Origin: Melitaea cinxia
Taxonomy: Eukaryota; Arthropoda; Insecta; Lepidoptera; Nymphalidae
Direction: 5' to 3'
NCBI RefSeq assembly: GCF_905220565.1
Contig: NC_059416.1
Coordinates: 62,001-126,000, forward strand
DNA length: 64,000 nt
Both the position numbers and the translations under genes were made by a program. Of this stretch, positions 35,326 through 47,079 are shown piece by piece. Positions within the stretch are counted from its first letter, which is position 1. Every line of letters begins with the position of its first letter. The notes under the pieces are model-generated. The model was not told the DNA's origin. It made no database searches and saw only the letters and a list, made by a program, of their open reading frames with translations.

Positions 35326-35333
35326 GATTTTAT

Positions 35334-35376
35334 TTGTTCGAACCCCGCTGGAGCGGTCAATTTTTGATATGATATT
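35334..35376 (+). repeat. tRNA-like 3' half in opposite orientation
   Basis: GTTCGAACCCCGCTGGAGCG and the arm TCAATTTTTGATATGATATT repeat the 3' half of the tRNA-like element on the opposite strand, just beside copy 2. With 35201-35240 it forms an inverted repeat of about 38 bp. Confidence 0.8.
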
Positions 35377-36299
35377 CAAAAAAATGTTTGGAATTCCTAA
35401 TGTGTGGGTAACACAAAAATAAAATCGTACATATTAAATACATATTTTTTACAAGATTTAGCTAAAATTTATTTTTGTTTGTTATATTTAGACGATTTTA
35501 AATAAAATCTTAAGAGCTTATAGATACAGAACTCTATTTATAACAATAAGGCCCTGTCTTGGCCAGGAACATTTTTCTCACGCTTCACCGACTTTCGCGC
35601 ACTAGAAGCTCTTCAAATTTAACACACAAATATTCTATGGATGTAAAAATCTAAAAGAATATACTGATATTATTTTTATTTATTTATTTTATTTGAAGCC
35701 ACTTAATATAAAAATAAAAAAAAAACATCCTTCCACTTATTCATTTTGACAGTTCAGTATATTTTTTGTAAGCCCAAAGCGCTCGTTTTGAAAAGCTATA
35801 CACATCTCAAATAATAAATTAATTTTAATTTCTACACTTATGTAATAGTTACATACGAAATACGTTTCCTGTGCGGATGTGACGTCATTTCTAAAGTAAC
35901 ATGTCTTCGCCGAGAAACCACAGTTCACTCACGTCAACTTTACCAACACTGAATATGCATATGTAGTAAATGCATATACATACTTGTACGTAGCTTACGG
36001 GAATAGCTCACTGAGTTAGTTTGTCTAGCTCTACATAGAGATGTCGTACTTTCACTGTTCCAACGTTATTACGGTTCTACTTATTTTAGGAATTATGTGT
36101 AATACCAACCTAAACTGTTACGGCTCTGTTGTTTCTTATTCGCTTTTTGTATCTGTGAGATTTGTGTTGGGTACAGATGATACATTTATAACTCTTCTCT
36201 TAGATGATGCATCAAAACATACACTAAATTTTAAGTTAGAATTTTAGCAATATAATTTCGACTACTCGTCGTAAACTTTTTAGATGTTCTAAACATTTT
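35377..36299. other. Intronic sequence, nothing recognised
   Basis: No feature could be supported here. Confidence 0.5.
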
Positions 36300-36302
36300 T
36301 GA

Positions 36303-36356
36303 ATATCATATCAAAAATTGACCGCTCCAGCAGGGTTCGAACCCGCGTCTCCGATG
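36303..36356 (-). repeat. tRNA-like element, 3' half (copy 4)
   Basis: Plus strand has ATATCATATCAAAAATTGAC, then CGCTCCAGCAGGGTTCGAAC and CCGCGTCTCCGA: the T arm and 3' acceptor of the element at 35201-35325, truncated near the anticodon arm. Confidence 0.75.
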
Positions 36357-37868
36357 AATTGAATGAAAGATTCATATTTCATTGTTATTTTGTTATTTGT
36401 GCGAGTTTCGACCCCCAGCTTACGGGAAGTGTCAATGGTGTTTAAAAGGAGAGTAATCGGATTTTAATCCGCTCTGGCGGTACTCTATAGAGTCTGTCGA
36501 TCTGTCGCGTCGACACCCCTCAGTGCTCAGCCGCGGGAACACGCACAATCCTTGATAGGAATATTTTTATCGTTACGATAGATGATTTCTAAATATTTGA
36601 GAAAAATACTTAACAAAAAAAAAAGACATTAAATTTACTTTTAAGTATAAAATGAATTGTACTGCTTTTTGAGTTAATAATTATACTCATGGCGACGTAT
36701 GCGGTATTTCGAAGTGTCTCTACTTTTAAGTCTTCTTTTTGGACATCGGTTAAAATGATAGTATAACTATAGTATGCTCAGTAGATCTTCAAACAAACCG
36801 ACAAATAAGCTAACTCCACAGTGCGTTGACTTAGACTCATTACATTTTCATTTCATATCATGTTATTTTACATGAGGTAAAGTTTATTTGCTACTGTTAA
36901 GAAAATATTTTTTTTACCGTTTGACACACGTCCTAAATTATAACGCTTCGTGTAATATCAAAACATTCCTTTGAGTCACGATCTCAAAAGTAAATAATTA
37001 TGTAAATCATTACATAAATGTTTTATCAAGTATCTAAGTATTAATTCATTTATTTCCTTACACTTTTGTATATTTTGAAAAAGATGTTCCAGAAATCAAC
37101 TGAAAATTTTTAATTGCACAATACGAGGCCAATTAAATATGACATCTAATTATAAATTTCTCACAGTTCTGACTTATGTCTAACCTCATCTGTACAAGAA
37201 ATAAGAAATAAAAATAAAAGAGGGATAGACACCGTGTAATTCAACTGCAGTCCGGACTTGAGGTTTTTAAACTAATTAGTAATGCTTAAAACCCGAGGCG
37301 GGTCGCCGAGCACAACACGAATTAACATACATTTGGAGCAAGAAATTAGACACCAACCCGACTTGAAGTAGTTTAATGGCAGGAACGGTAGAGATACAAA
37401 ATCTGTGATGAAGAAGTCTTACTGTTTATGTTTCTTCTTTTACTTGTATGAAGAAGTAATATAACCTTCTTACGCATTAACTTGATATCTCTGAAAGTAA
37501 TCTAAGTTACCAGTAAAACTAATCTTGTTTCAACTATTATGAGAATAAGAACTTGTTTATTAAGGCATAGTTGGGGCAGATACCATCATATCAGACGTAT
37601 TAGTTATATGGTTTTCTTAACGGAAGAGACCTTCTATTACACCACAAGTACGGCTTGCTTACTTGGAATTTTGGTTAATTTTGATAATTGTATTTCCGTT
37701 TTGAATTTAACAAATAAAGTTACTTTAAAAATCTTTCTTATTCTAGTCTTTAAAAATTTTCACTCCGTATTATTTTGTAAAAAAAATTTTGATAGATGAT
37801 ATTGATCAGTCAGTTAGTGTAATAACCCTGTCAGTTCGACAATAGCGATATATAGGAAGGTATATCTT
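36357..37868. other. Intronic sequence, nothing recognised
   Basis: No feature could be supported here. Confidence 0.5.
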
Positions 37869-37869
37869 C

Positions 37870-37912
37870 ACTTCAGCCTACCGCAGTCTACTGCTGGACA
37901 TAGGCCCCAAGG
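37870..37912 (-). mobile_element. RTE-type LINE tail, inverted
   Basis: Plus strand CACTTCAGCCTACCGCAGTC, then TACTGCTGGACATAGGCCCC, the complement of the LINE 3' end. Confidence 0.7.
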
Positions 37913-37942
37913 TCGCTCTAAAAATTCATTATTAATAATAAA

Positions 37943-38033
37943 CGCAAAATCAAAATCAAAATCAAAAATAGCTTTATTCAAATAGCTAATTCCAGGAGCA
38001 CTTTAGAATCGTCATTTTACAAATTAAAACTTT
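37943..38033 (+). repeat. Dispersed repeat (family B)
   Basis: (AAAATC)n leads into 'aaaaatagctttattcaaatagc' and AGCACTTTAGAATCGTCATT. The same text, diverged, is at 58445-58510, and the first part at 44606-44640. Probably a LINE 3' end in complement. Confidence 0.6.
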
Positions 38034-38039
38034 AAAAAT

Positions 38040-38245
38040 AAATTATTACGCTTCACATTCAACGGATCCCCCAGCAGGATTTTCTCCTGTGTCGGGGTCC
38101 GGGAACACACACAATACAGAAACACGCCCAAACCACGACTAACATCTATATGGTCGATATAAATGTCTGTCGTGAGCGGGAATCGAACTCGCGACCTCCA
38201 GCGTAACAGCCAGTACTATGACCGCTGCGCTAACGCGTCGTCAAA
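38040..38245 (-). mobile_element. SINE-1-related copy, inverted
   Basis: Plus strand includes 'gagcgggaatcgaactcgcgacc' (complement of the B-box), GACCGCTGCGCTAACGCGTCGTC (A-box side, written here in parts) and the distal block CACATTCAACGGATCCCC shared with 27790-28002. Confidence 0.75.
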
Positions 38246-38933
38246 TGGCGTGAACTTATGTGTCAAAGTATATATATATTATTCATTTTCTTAATGTACT
38301 TACTTATATATTTTATTACTTTGTATGGAATTTTATGATACCCACGTTGTGAAACCTACCTCAATGTCCACTCAGCGGGTCTCCCAATTAGCCGGACAAT
38401 TATTGGCAGACAGCACAAATTTGTGTCAAAAGAATACACAAATGAAATGCGATTCTATTACTGAATCCATAAGTCTCTTTTTTGCATTGTTATTTTGCAC
38501 GACATTGGCCACGTTTAAATATTCTGTCGAATGAAATATAAATATGTTTTCGTGAAACAGAGAGATCCTTTTAGAGTTTTCATTAGCGCGTTTTGGAGGC
38601 AACGATTTCATAAATGTACCATCGTTCTCTACCGTGAGTTATTTTTACTGCTCATGTTTGTTTTGCTCTTTAATTTATTAGCAAAGTTCTGTTTTTCAGT
38701 TTTACGAAAAAAATTTTTTTTTGTGATTTGTTTACGTTATTTTAATAAATATTTATAAGTATGTGTGTGTAGTTCAGGAACCTCTCATAATATAATCATA
38801 ATAATAAAAAATAATTTATTTGTGTATGTATGTATTTTATGTATGTATCTATTTTATGTATGTATGTACATGTTCATGTATGTGTGTCTGTAGTCAATTT
38901 TACATCCACTTTATATTATTAATTCTGAATAAG
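38246..38933. other. Intronic sequence, simple repeats only
   Basis: A (TATG)n-rich stretch at about 38815-38890 (TGTATGTATGTATTTTATG). No gene seen. Confidence 0.5.
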
Positions 38934-38934
38934 T

Positions 38935-39075
38935 TTATAGATTTATAATCACTCTTGCACTTCTGTGCCCCGCGATAACAGCAATTCTCACCTCCATGGG
39001 TAGACTGGTAGAGATCTCTTCTAGAGATAAGTTTGCCCTTGCAACTTTCTTTGTAAATATGATATTTACTTGTTT
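38935..39075 (+). repeat. Dispersed repeat (family C)
   Basis: Contains CTTCTGTGCCCCGCGATAAC, GGTAGAGATCTCTTCTAGAG and 'aggcaataaagaatataataatatg'. The same order occurs at 42300-42425. It resembles a LINE 3' end with a polyadenylation-type AATAAAG. Confidence 0.6.
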
Positions 39076-39502
39076 CTTTTTTAAAGGCAATAAAGAATAT
39101 AATAATATGTGTGTGTTTGTGTATGAGTGTGTGTGAGTCGACGTACATTTAATACATTGCTTATTATTTGATTGAGTTTTACTGTGTTGACACAGTCTTA
39201 GTTAGTTACATGACTTTCAAAAGATTGATAAGTCAACCATTCTGTATGATTTCATAAAATCATACAAAAAAGCCAACTTCAAGTAAAACTTCGTAAGAGG
39301 ACGCAAACTCAAACAAAACGGAAAATCTATTAGTATAAGATATTAGTTTGTCGAATCTGAAAAGTTAAGATAGTGGTCGGTTTGTAGTTGCTCCGTGGAG
39401 GGCTCGCCTTAATCCGCCGAGTTCAGACAGTGGGCTCAAGAGGTAGCCGCTAGTTTTAAAGTTCTTTTATAGATAGGGATTAATAAAAATGATTGTAAAA
39501 AT

Positions 39503-39592
39503 GTTGGACGAGGATTGCGGAAAACCGGGATGTCTGGCGTGAACTTGGGGAGGCCTATGTCCAGCAGTGGACTACGATAGGCTGAACTGACT
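39503..39592 (+). mobile_element. RTE-type LINE, 3' terminal fragment
   Basis: GAGGATTGCGGAAAACCGGG, then TGGCGTGAACTTGGGGAGGC and CTATGTCCAGCAGTGGACTA match the last 90 bp of the LINE ORF at 55124-56617. Ends GCTGAACTGACTGA. Confidence 0.8.
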
Positions 39593-41285
39593 GATTGAAA
39601 AATGCTCGTAGAGATAAAACATCACTTACCACACATCACCAAAAGAGCCGGATAATTTTTATTTTTCACGGTATTAAAAAATTTATGATAGAAAGAAATT
39701 ATTTTAGAAACTCCGACATGACTATTTTTTACACTCTGTTTTACCCGTGTCAAATGCCGATGTAGTACCAGTTGGCTGTCAATTACTCGCTTCGTTTCAT
39801 AGAACAAGTTAATGAAGCTGCGACCGATCAATTATGTTATAAAACGCGACTAATTCGTGACGAACTTTCATACTAACAATGACCTCCGCTTTCACTTAGG
39901 CGAGCATCTGGCGATACAATTAACAACATTACTTTCTATTCACATAATGACGGTAGATTGAAAACCAATCGATGCTAATGATTTATGTAAATTACTTCGA
40001 TCATATGAACGGACTTATTTCCGGTTCTCTTCTACTGCTTAGAAAGAACTAGCCGATAGCCTTTTCCATACTTATTGTTATTAATTGAATTTCTTTCACT
40101 AAGAAACTTTGGGTGTCAGGATTCCAACGGTTTTTAGTACAGTATTTTATTATTAGTAGTATTATTAGTAGTATTTCATAAATATTTCTTTTTCTATTGA
40201 TTTTTGTTGAAGAATATTCTTATATACGAAAAGGTGCAGTCTGTATCAGTTGTAATAATAATTAACGCAGTCCACGGCTTTCAGCATTATTCGAAAAATA
40301 GCACGGTTGGTTTTGTGAGATTATATATTATATATTTTAGAGAAACAGGGAACGAATTGATGTTTTTTTCTGCTTACAAATGAATAATTTTCCAATTACT
40401 TTCGAAACTTTTTTTTTTTAAGATGAATAAACATGATAATGTAATCTTCTACTAATTCTGTTTGTCACCCTAAAAGTTGTTTTTATATTTTCGTTAAATC
40501 AAATTAAATAGTCGTCATGACGTGCAATGCGAACGATAGTTTCTGATATTTGCAGTAATCTGTATCGGGAGCGGAGTTATGGTACGGCGCGATATTGGAA
40601 TAGTTCTGACATGCAGAGTGTGTGGAGTGTGCGAAGTTGGCTGCTCTAGCAAAAGACGGGCTTATCGCTGTACGAAAAGTTTTTCTCACAAGCGACAACT
40701 GTCCGATTGACAAAATTAAGTTTTCCTCTTCTATCAATTGAATCTTGAAGGCAAATAAACACACACACTCACACAACACATACACACACAAACAAACATG
40801 CACACACATAGAGGGAAGAAAAAATCAGTCGAAGTATAGCGGTGATTTTTGATACCGTATCTTAATACTTTTAATTATTTTTTCAATAAATCCGTGTTCA
40901 AAACCACTCGATGGAAACGAATATTTAAATAAATACAACTAAAAGTAACAACAAACTGATAGTCATTTGCGGAAGGAAGGAGATCTCATTTTATTAATTT
41001 ATTTAAATTACCAATTATGGTAGAACTTACTGCGCTCGTCTAAATCCGCTGCAACGGTTAAACTATTTACTGTCGTCGCTACTAACTTGCTAAATTACCT
41101 TTTATTCGACACGAGAATGATTAACGCCCGCTTAAATACAATTCATACAAATGAATAAAATTAAAGACTATGTCAACGATTTACTTTCTGAGTTTGTTAC
41201 CAATTCTTCTCAGTAGTCTACTTTATGAATCGGTGATATCTACAATGTAACAACAATCAATTTATTCAAAACTAAAATACATATA
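39593..41285. other. Intronic sequence, nothing recognised
   Basis: A (CA)n-rich stretch lies at 40758-40808. The minus-strand frame across it is a by-product of that repeat. Confidence 0.5.
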
Positions 41286-41289
41286 GTTA

Positions 41290-41500
41290 TAATTTATAAG
41301 TCGATTTGGTTGTTTGTTTGAAGGCTTGTCTTAGGAACAACTGGCTTGAATTGAAAAATTCTTGTTGTGTTAGATAGCCTGATTGCCGAAGAAGGTAGAA
41401 GACTATATAGAAATTTTAAGACATTTTTCTCTTAAATTAAGGCGGGTGTAGCGGTGGGGCACACCTCGTAATTTATGAAATGGCTACTCAAAGGACGGTT
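41290..41500 (+). mobile_element. Helitron-like 5' fragment
   Basis: TTATAATTTATAAGTCGATT, GTTTGTTTGAAGGC, 'gttagatagcctgattgccg' and 'aaggcgggtgtagcggtggggcacacctcg' follow the order of the 409-576 family. Confidence 0.5.
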
Positions 41501-41867
41501 TTGAAGCCTACTGGGATGAAGAAATTTTTAATTGTGATTTATTTTTTGATTGGCAGATATGAAATGAAACATTTTTCTTTTACGAAATAAATTAATAAAA
41601 AGTGTTTAAATGTGAAGAATTGTTCATCGAGGAGAATCGTCAAGGCTTTAAATCACTTCGTGTATGACCGCGACTGCGGCTCGTATATCATATTATTGCT
41701 TTTCACTGTGGAGGCTGTAATTTAAGATTTTTTTGATTTAGTGTAGCAGTAAATTGTGTTTTTGTCAAATTGTTTCTCGGGGACATTAGGAGATATTTCG
41801 TTTATATTCGTATTTTTTCTAAAAAGAGAGAAATTCGTGGGAAAAACTGGAAGCAACAACAACTGGC

Positions 41868-41975
41868 TGTTACGCTATTGGTTCAGATTTGATTCCTGTC
41901 CATGACAACTGACATATGGCCTATACTAACGTATAGGCCATATGTATTATGTTAGACCGTGTATGTTTATGTTCT
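41868..41975 (+). mobile_element. SINE-1 remnant with a perfect hairpin
   Basis: 'ctggctgttacgctattggttcag' and 'tgattcctgtccatgacaac' resemble the SINE-1 head. The post-head hairpin here has become perfect: CATATGGCCTATA (41913-41925), loop CTAACG, complement at 41932-41944. Confidence 0.55.
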
Positions 41976-42299
41976 GGGTTTTCCATCACCCACTTTCAAT
42001 AAAAGCAAATTGCCTACAAGTGTCAAAATATTCAATTATCATACCAATATTACAAAGAATAAAAAAGACACGTGCATTTAAGGCTACGATCTCATGGTGA
42101 GTATGAAGCGTTTACTTAATAAGGATGGTAAAATATATACTATGATTAATTTTATAGATATACTCGCAAATATAAAATAAAATAAATATAATAATATGCG
42201 CAAAAAAATCCTACCTCTAAAACTATCAGTGGCCCTCTACTATATTTTGTATGTAATAAGTAAGTTTGTAATATATTACAGTTATTTAGCTATTATATA

Positions 42300-42424
42300 T
42301 TATTAGCACTGTGTGCCCCGCTATATAACACACTCTCATGACCATTGGTTGACTGGAAGAGATCTCTTCTAGGGATAAGTCAAGATATTAGTAGATAGTG
42401 CAATAAAGTATATAATAATATGTA
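42300..42424 (+). repeat. Dispersed repeat (family C)
   Basis: TGTGCCCCGCTATATAACAC, GGAAGAGATCTCTTCTAGGG and 'gtgcaataaagtatataataatatg', as at 38935-39075. Confidence 0.6.
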
Positions 42425-42560
42425 TTATACATATAAAACTTCCTCTGGTATCACTCTATTTTCGGAAGAAAACCGTATCAAAATCCGTTGCGTAGTTTTA
42501 AAGATCTAAGCGTACAGACAGCGGGAAGCGACTTTGTTTTATCCTATGTAGTGATTTATC
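42425..42560 (-). mobile_element. Helitron fragment
   Basis: Carries 'tcaaaatccgttgcgtagttttaaagatc' and ACTTTGTTTTATCCTATGTA followed by GTGATTT, the complement of the 5' end of the Helitron at 30540-31384. Confidence 0.6.
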
Positions 42561-43249
42561 AAATGTTAATAATGAGCGAACAATGTTGTAGGACCCGATA
42601 TAAGATTTTAAACAGTAAATTCTTCAAACGCCTCACCCCCGGCGCCATGTTTCACACCTCGTTTACATCTCAGAGAGTATCGAGCCCTTTTATACGTCAC
42701 GATTTGACTTTTAAATTCCGTTTTTTACGACGAATCGTAATGAGATGCTCTGAGAGCCGGAGCCTCGCATGTTCACGTTCGCCGGCAAATGATGATACCC
42801 TTTTATATGTCAGTATGAAAAAAAACGGTAATTTAGTAAGGACTAGACTGAGGTCACGGCTTTACTTGCTTTGCTTTTTTTGGATGAAACAAGTTTTGCA
42901 ATTATTGTTTCTGAATAATGAAACTTTCTAATTATGAATGGTGGTGGCATAGGTTAAGTAATAAAAACAGTTAATTATGAGATAGATAATCACAATTGTA
43001 CACATACAAGCAATGAAGACAGAATTTCCTTTAAATAACAATTTGAGACAGCGGGAGGTGCCTCAATTGTTAGCTAGCCAGGAACGGAGTCTTAGATAGC
43101 ACTGGTTACAGGCCAGTCCCCTCTCTCTAAGACTTTATGTGGAAGAATCAATGGTCTGTGTCCCATCCACCAGCTGATGACAACATTAGTAGCTCAGTAC
43201 GAATACAATTAGCTATAGATAAGCGACTAATAGGCATCGTTTTCCCCAG
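42561..43249. other. Intron end before exon B
   Basis: A 147-codon frame (42488-42931) overlaps the Helitron fragment and has no coding character. The last bases are the acceptor TTTTCCCCAG. Confidence 0.6.
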
Positions 43250-43434
43250 CGGCATATTTCTACGTGGGCACATCGAAGACCCCCAACGCGGCCGGCGCTC
43301 TCCGACTGCGCGACGAGCGCGGCGGCACGGGCCCGCTGCGGCGCTACCGCGGGGAGGGCGTCACGCTCTCTCTGCCCGACGGCAAGACCCTCAGAGACGT
43401 CAACTGGTTCTCCGTCTGGTGCGATGATTTCTCT
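43250..43434 (+). CDS. Skeletor: Skeletor-like gene, exon B (second half of DM13 no. 1)
   Basis: 185-nt exon between CCCCAG and GTAAGT. It starts in phase 1 (completes the Ala codon begun in exon A) and ends after a full codon. It encodes AYFYVGTSKTP, a run rich in charged residues (RLRDERGG), GVTLSLPDGKTLRDVNWF and SVWCDDFS, which completes the first DM13 domain. The Trp-Cys pair near the end and the following VNFG in exon C fit Skeletor better than Knickkopf, whose corresponding region lacks that Trp-Cys as far as I recall. GC-rich, like exon A. Confidence 0.9.
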
Positions 43435-43689
43435 GTAAGTATATTTTTAACTTAATTAGACTAGCATAGCAACCAATATAACTATATACTTAGGCTATGA
43501 TAAATTATTATTATTAAATTTAGGTTTCATACACGTTAATTTGAGGAAAAACAGCCTACAGCCTATATTATAATTTTAGTCTATATTATAATATTAGTAT
43601 ATGTTGACATAGGGCTATATATAGCTAGCAGACCAGCACAGTTAGAAATTTACCTGACCTATCAGTATCTATCTACACGGGAAGTGCTA

Positions 43690-43905
43690 AATAAATAAAC
43701 GGCCCCGCCGTCTATAGACGCTTGCAACACCAGAAGCGATATCAATACGCTGTCGACTTTATCCCGCAGTAAATATGTTCGCCACAGGACACATTTATTT
43801 TGTTGTGTTTTTCTATTTTGAGGTACATCCCCAGTCAATACAACAAATTATAAGAAGGATATTTTCTGCTTTGCCTTACCTCGACAAAACTTATCTTAAA
43901 TTTGT
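43690..43905 (+). repeat. Family A retroelement fragment
   Basis: 'gtctatagacgcttgcaacaccagaagc' and 'gaggtacatccccagtc' recall the 2078-2400 repeat, strongly diverged. Confidence 0.5.
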
Positions 43906-46137
43906 ATTAAATGCAGTATTTCTTAACTCAAAATAAAATGTGTCACGAATTTCGAAATGGTTCAATGAATCATAACAAGTAATTAATAAATAATATAAGT
44001 AACAACCCTACTCCTTTACACTCGCAATGGCTCGCACAGGTGTACTAAGTGTGGGGATCGTAATACATGGAACAAACAAACATCACTTAACAATTTTTTT
44101 TATTTTATTTTTTATTTTATTTTATTTAGGAAACAAACAGTACAGTAATACAAAGAAAAAAATCATATAAAACTAATACATAAACCAATAAAGTTTCCAA
44201 TAGTAATCAATTCATTAATAAGCTAAAAAGCACACATTAATCAGAAATAATTGATACACACAAAAATATAAATAATTCAAACAGTAGTAAATTGAATAAT
44301 TAGGTAAACATGTACGAATAGAAACATTTCATACAATCATCAATTAAATAATAAATAATTAAAAGATAATAAAATTCAGATATATACAACATTAAAAATT
44401 AATCATACCAACTATAATACAATTATAATTAAATTAATTTATAACAAAATCAAACCAACCTACTAGAAATTCATGAATTATGTAAATAATTAATGATAAA
44501 TTAAAAATTAAAAATTTATTGCAATATCCATACGACGTATTAAACGTTTGTATACGATTGTGCAATCGCTTTTCGCGTTACTGCATTGATCAGCCTTTGT
44601 GATCGCTCAAATCAAATCAAAAATCTCTTTATATAAAAAGGGTTGAAAAGGACTTTTAAATTGTCTATCTACAATTGTTTAATTATATTCACACGATAGA
44701 AGTGTAACTTCTAAAAAGACTGCCGAGAAATATATTTTTGTAAAATATTCCATTTTTTTATTTTTATGTATGCTTTCCTATTCTCTTACCGACTCAATCC
44801 TATACATTTAAGTGTTTGTTTCTTTGTCGTGACGTACAATCGTTTCATCAAGGTTCAAATGAAAATGATTCTGAAGAGGTTTCACTTAAAAAAATAAAAC
44901 CTATCTTAATCTTCAATGATCTAACCTAATCTTCAAACTAACCATGACTTGGGTATCTTTAAATCAAGAGTGAATAGGTGTCTTCTAGGCAAGCGCGCAC
45001 CATCTTAGGCGGCATCTTCACTTAACATCAGGTGAGATCGCAGGCAAGCGCCAGTCTATATATATATAAAAAAATATCTCAAGTCTATACAGCAGTGACG
45101 CTTAAAGACATATAACTAAAATTAATTACTAATAGAGGCAGAGACAAACACAAATATTGTTTGTAACAATCTGTTGAAAGAGAACATCGGATCGGAGCAG
45201 TTAGCGCTAACATAAACATCAACTTGCATCGATTGCAAATACGTTGCGACGTACGGGCCTCGACCGCCTCCTTGTTTAACCATTACCACCTCCGTGAAGC
45301 AGGATCAACATAAACTATGGACAACGAGGACTAGAAAGCTTAGAGTCAAGTTTCTTATTGAGCCAAAATATCTCTATAGTATTAAATAGTAGTTTCAACT
45401 TTTTTGATTAAAGCTCAAAAAGACTACTATTTAAAGTAAAACTTCAAAATATTACTATGAAAACAAGGAATGTGAATTTATTATAAGTTATTTCAATTTT
45501 AAGCCCAAAAGAATAATAATTTTGAATATTTATTTCAACTATAATTTTTGATAAGTTTTCGTGGTTTGAAATATACGCCATCAGACAATTGGTATCCAAA
45601 AGCACGACTATATTAATGTGGCTATTAATCTCAAGGAATTATTTACTTACCAAAATAGAAGTTACAATCAAATACTATCAAATAAATCGTCTTAATGTTT
45701 TGATAGCATAAATTCACAAATTCTGAATTTATTATATTCTAGCTTTGTACATTCAATATGTTTTTTGTACACTTATAAAAAATAATTAAACAGATTTTCA
45801 TTTGATCAATTAGCTAAATTACACAAGCCCAGCTAACAAGGAAACGTCAAATAGTTAATCTACAGATTTGCTCTAAGAACGCTGCAGACATCAGGTGCCT
45901 TCACAATAATCGTCTGCAAGCTTATCTCTGCGGCGCGTCACTCACAGCTGAGTTGAGTCGTGTTCGAGTCTCCCGGGACTCTACCTCGACCAAACGCTTC
46001 CGACGAACACGCCAGTTTCAGCTCGTTTATCAGTTTTGAGCTCAGTTTGACTTGATACGTGTATGAAGTTTTTTAATTTACGTTTTACTAGAATGATTAG
46101 TTTTACTTTCTCGTATGTCTCCCTTTTTTTTGTCACC
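43906..46137. other. AT-rich intron
   Basis: Very AT-rich, with (TTTTA)n at about 44095-44130 and a short family B piece at 44606-44640. Nothing else recognised. Confidence 0.5.
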
Positions 46138-46262
46138 CGCCTGCCCAGCGTGGTGACTATGGGCTAAACACACGAGTTCACGCTATTTTTGGCGTGAACT
46201 TTTAGACGCCTATGTCCAGTAGTGGACTGCGAGAGGCTGATGTGATGATGATGATGATGATG
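46138..46262 (+). mobile_element. SINE-3-like retroposon, 5'-truncated
   Basis: CGCCTGCCCAGCGTGGTGAC, 'tatttttggcgtgaact', then CCTATGTCCAGTAGTGGACT and a (GAT)n tail. Matches the 3' third of 46454-46800. Confidence 0.8.
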
Positions 46263-46440
46263 TTTCGTTTGTACTAGTATTATTTTCTATTAATATATAT
46301 TTTTTGTCTTTTCTAAGTTCTAAGCTGTATATTTATTGACACTTAACGCAGATGGCTGCGATCCTTCCTTCTGCACCAGGTTCTATTCTCACCTCGAGTC
46401 TAGATGACTATACTCGTAGTATATATATTTATTTGTATAC

Positions 46441-46813
46441 GAATTACTTGTGTGTAGTAGTTGTTGTAGTGTGTGCTGTGTGGCTACGGCACTAAAGAAT
46501 TTAGCCACCCCCTCTCTTCCCGTGGGTGTCGTAAGAGGCGACTAAGGGATAACAAGGTTCCACAACCACCTTGGAACTTAAGAAGCCGACCGATGGCGGG
46601 ATAACCATCTAACTGCTGGCTTTGAAATACACAGGCCGAAGACGGGCAGCAGCGTCTTCGGTGCGACAAAGCCAGTACTGCGGTCACCAACCCGCCTGCC
46701 CAGCGTGGTGACTATGGGCAAAACACATGAGATCATGTTATTTTTGGCGTAAACTTGTGGAGGCCTATGTCCAGCAGTGGACTGTATAGGCTGTAATGAT
46801 GAATTACTTGTGT
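46441..46813 (+). mobile_element. SINE-3-like retroposon, complete, 347 bp
   Basis: Insertion 46454-46800 with perfect 13-bp target duplications GAATTACTTGTGT at 46441-46453 and 46801-46813. Blocks in order: GTGTGGCTACGGCACTAAAG, GGTGTCGTAAGAGGCGACTA, 'gccgaccgatggcgggataacc', 'gccgaagacgggcagcagcg', CGCCTGCCCAGCGTGGTGAC, and the RTE LINE tail GAGGCCTATGTCCAGCAGTG ending TAATGATG. The minus-strand 68-codon frame is not a gene. Confidence 0.9.
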
Positions 46814-47079
46814 CTTTTTTATTTAAATATACATTTATTACAAAAAATGAATCTATTCTTCTTCTTAAAGTGCCATCTTATCACGAAGTTCGGTAACCAT
46901 TTTCCGCGGCCCCGAATAACGAACGGGTGCTTTTCCCAAACCATTAGATATTGACGAACGTGTGTGTTTGTTAAATATACGTATTTATTTTTTATTTTTT
47001 TATTTATTATTATAAATTATTGTTTCTCTTAATACAATATATACATATTGTTTTCTAATGTTTACGCGAATTTTACTCA
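46814..47079. other. Intronic sequence, nothing recognised
   Basis: No feature could be supported here. Confidence 0.5.

Larger units (their letters stand above)
13848..43249 (+). other. Skeletor: Giant intron A-B of the Skeletor-like gene (29.4 kb)
   Basis: Inferred from phase-matched flanking exons with GTGAGT and CCCCAG ends. It contains a complete endogenous retrovirus in the same orientation as the gene, at least three tRNA-derived SINE families, one complete Helitron and the tRNA-like elements, itemised separately. I found no other coding exon of the host gene within it, though a very short exon could be missed. Confidence 0.8.

Noticed and set aside
40504..40809. 101-codon minus-strand frame starting in a Cys/Val-rich segment
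   Set aside because: The N-terminal part is translation of a (CA)n simple repeat.
42488..42931. 147-codon plus-strand frame
   Set aside because: Begins inside a Helitron fragment; no recognisable motif and no splice sites joining it to the host gene.
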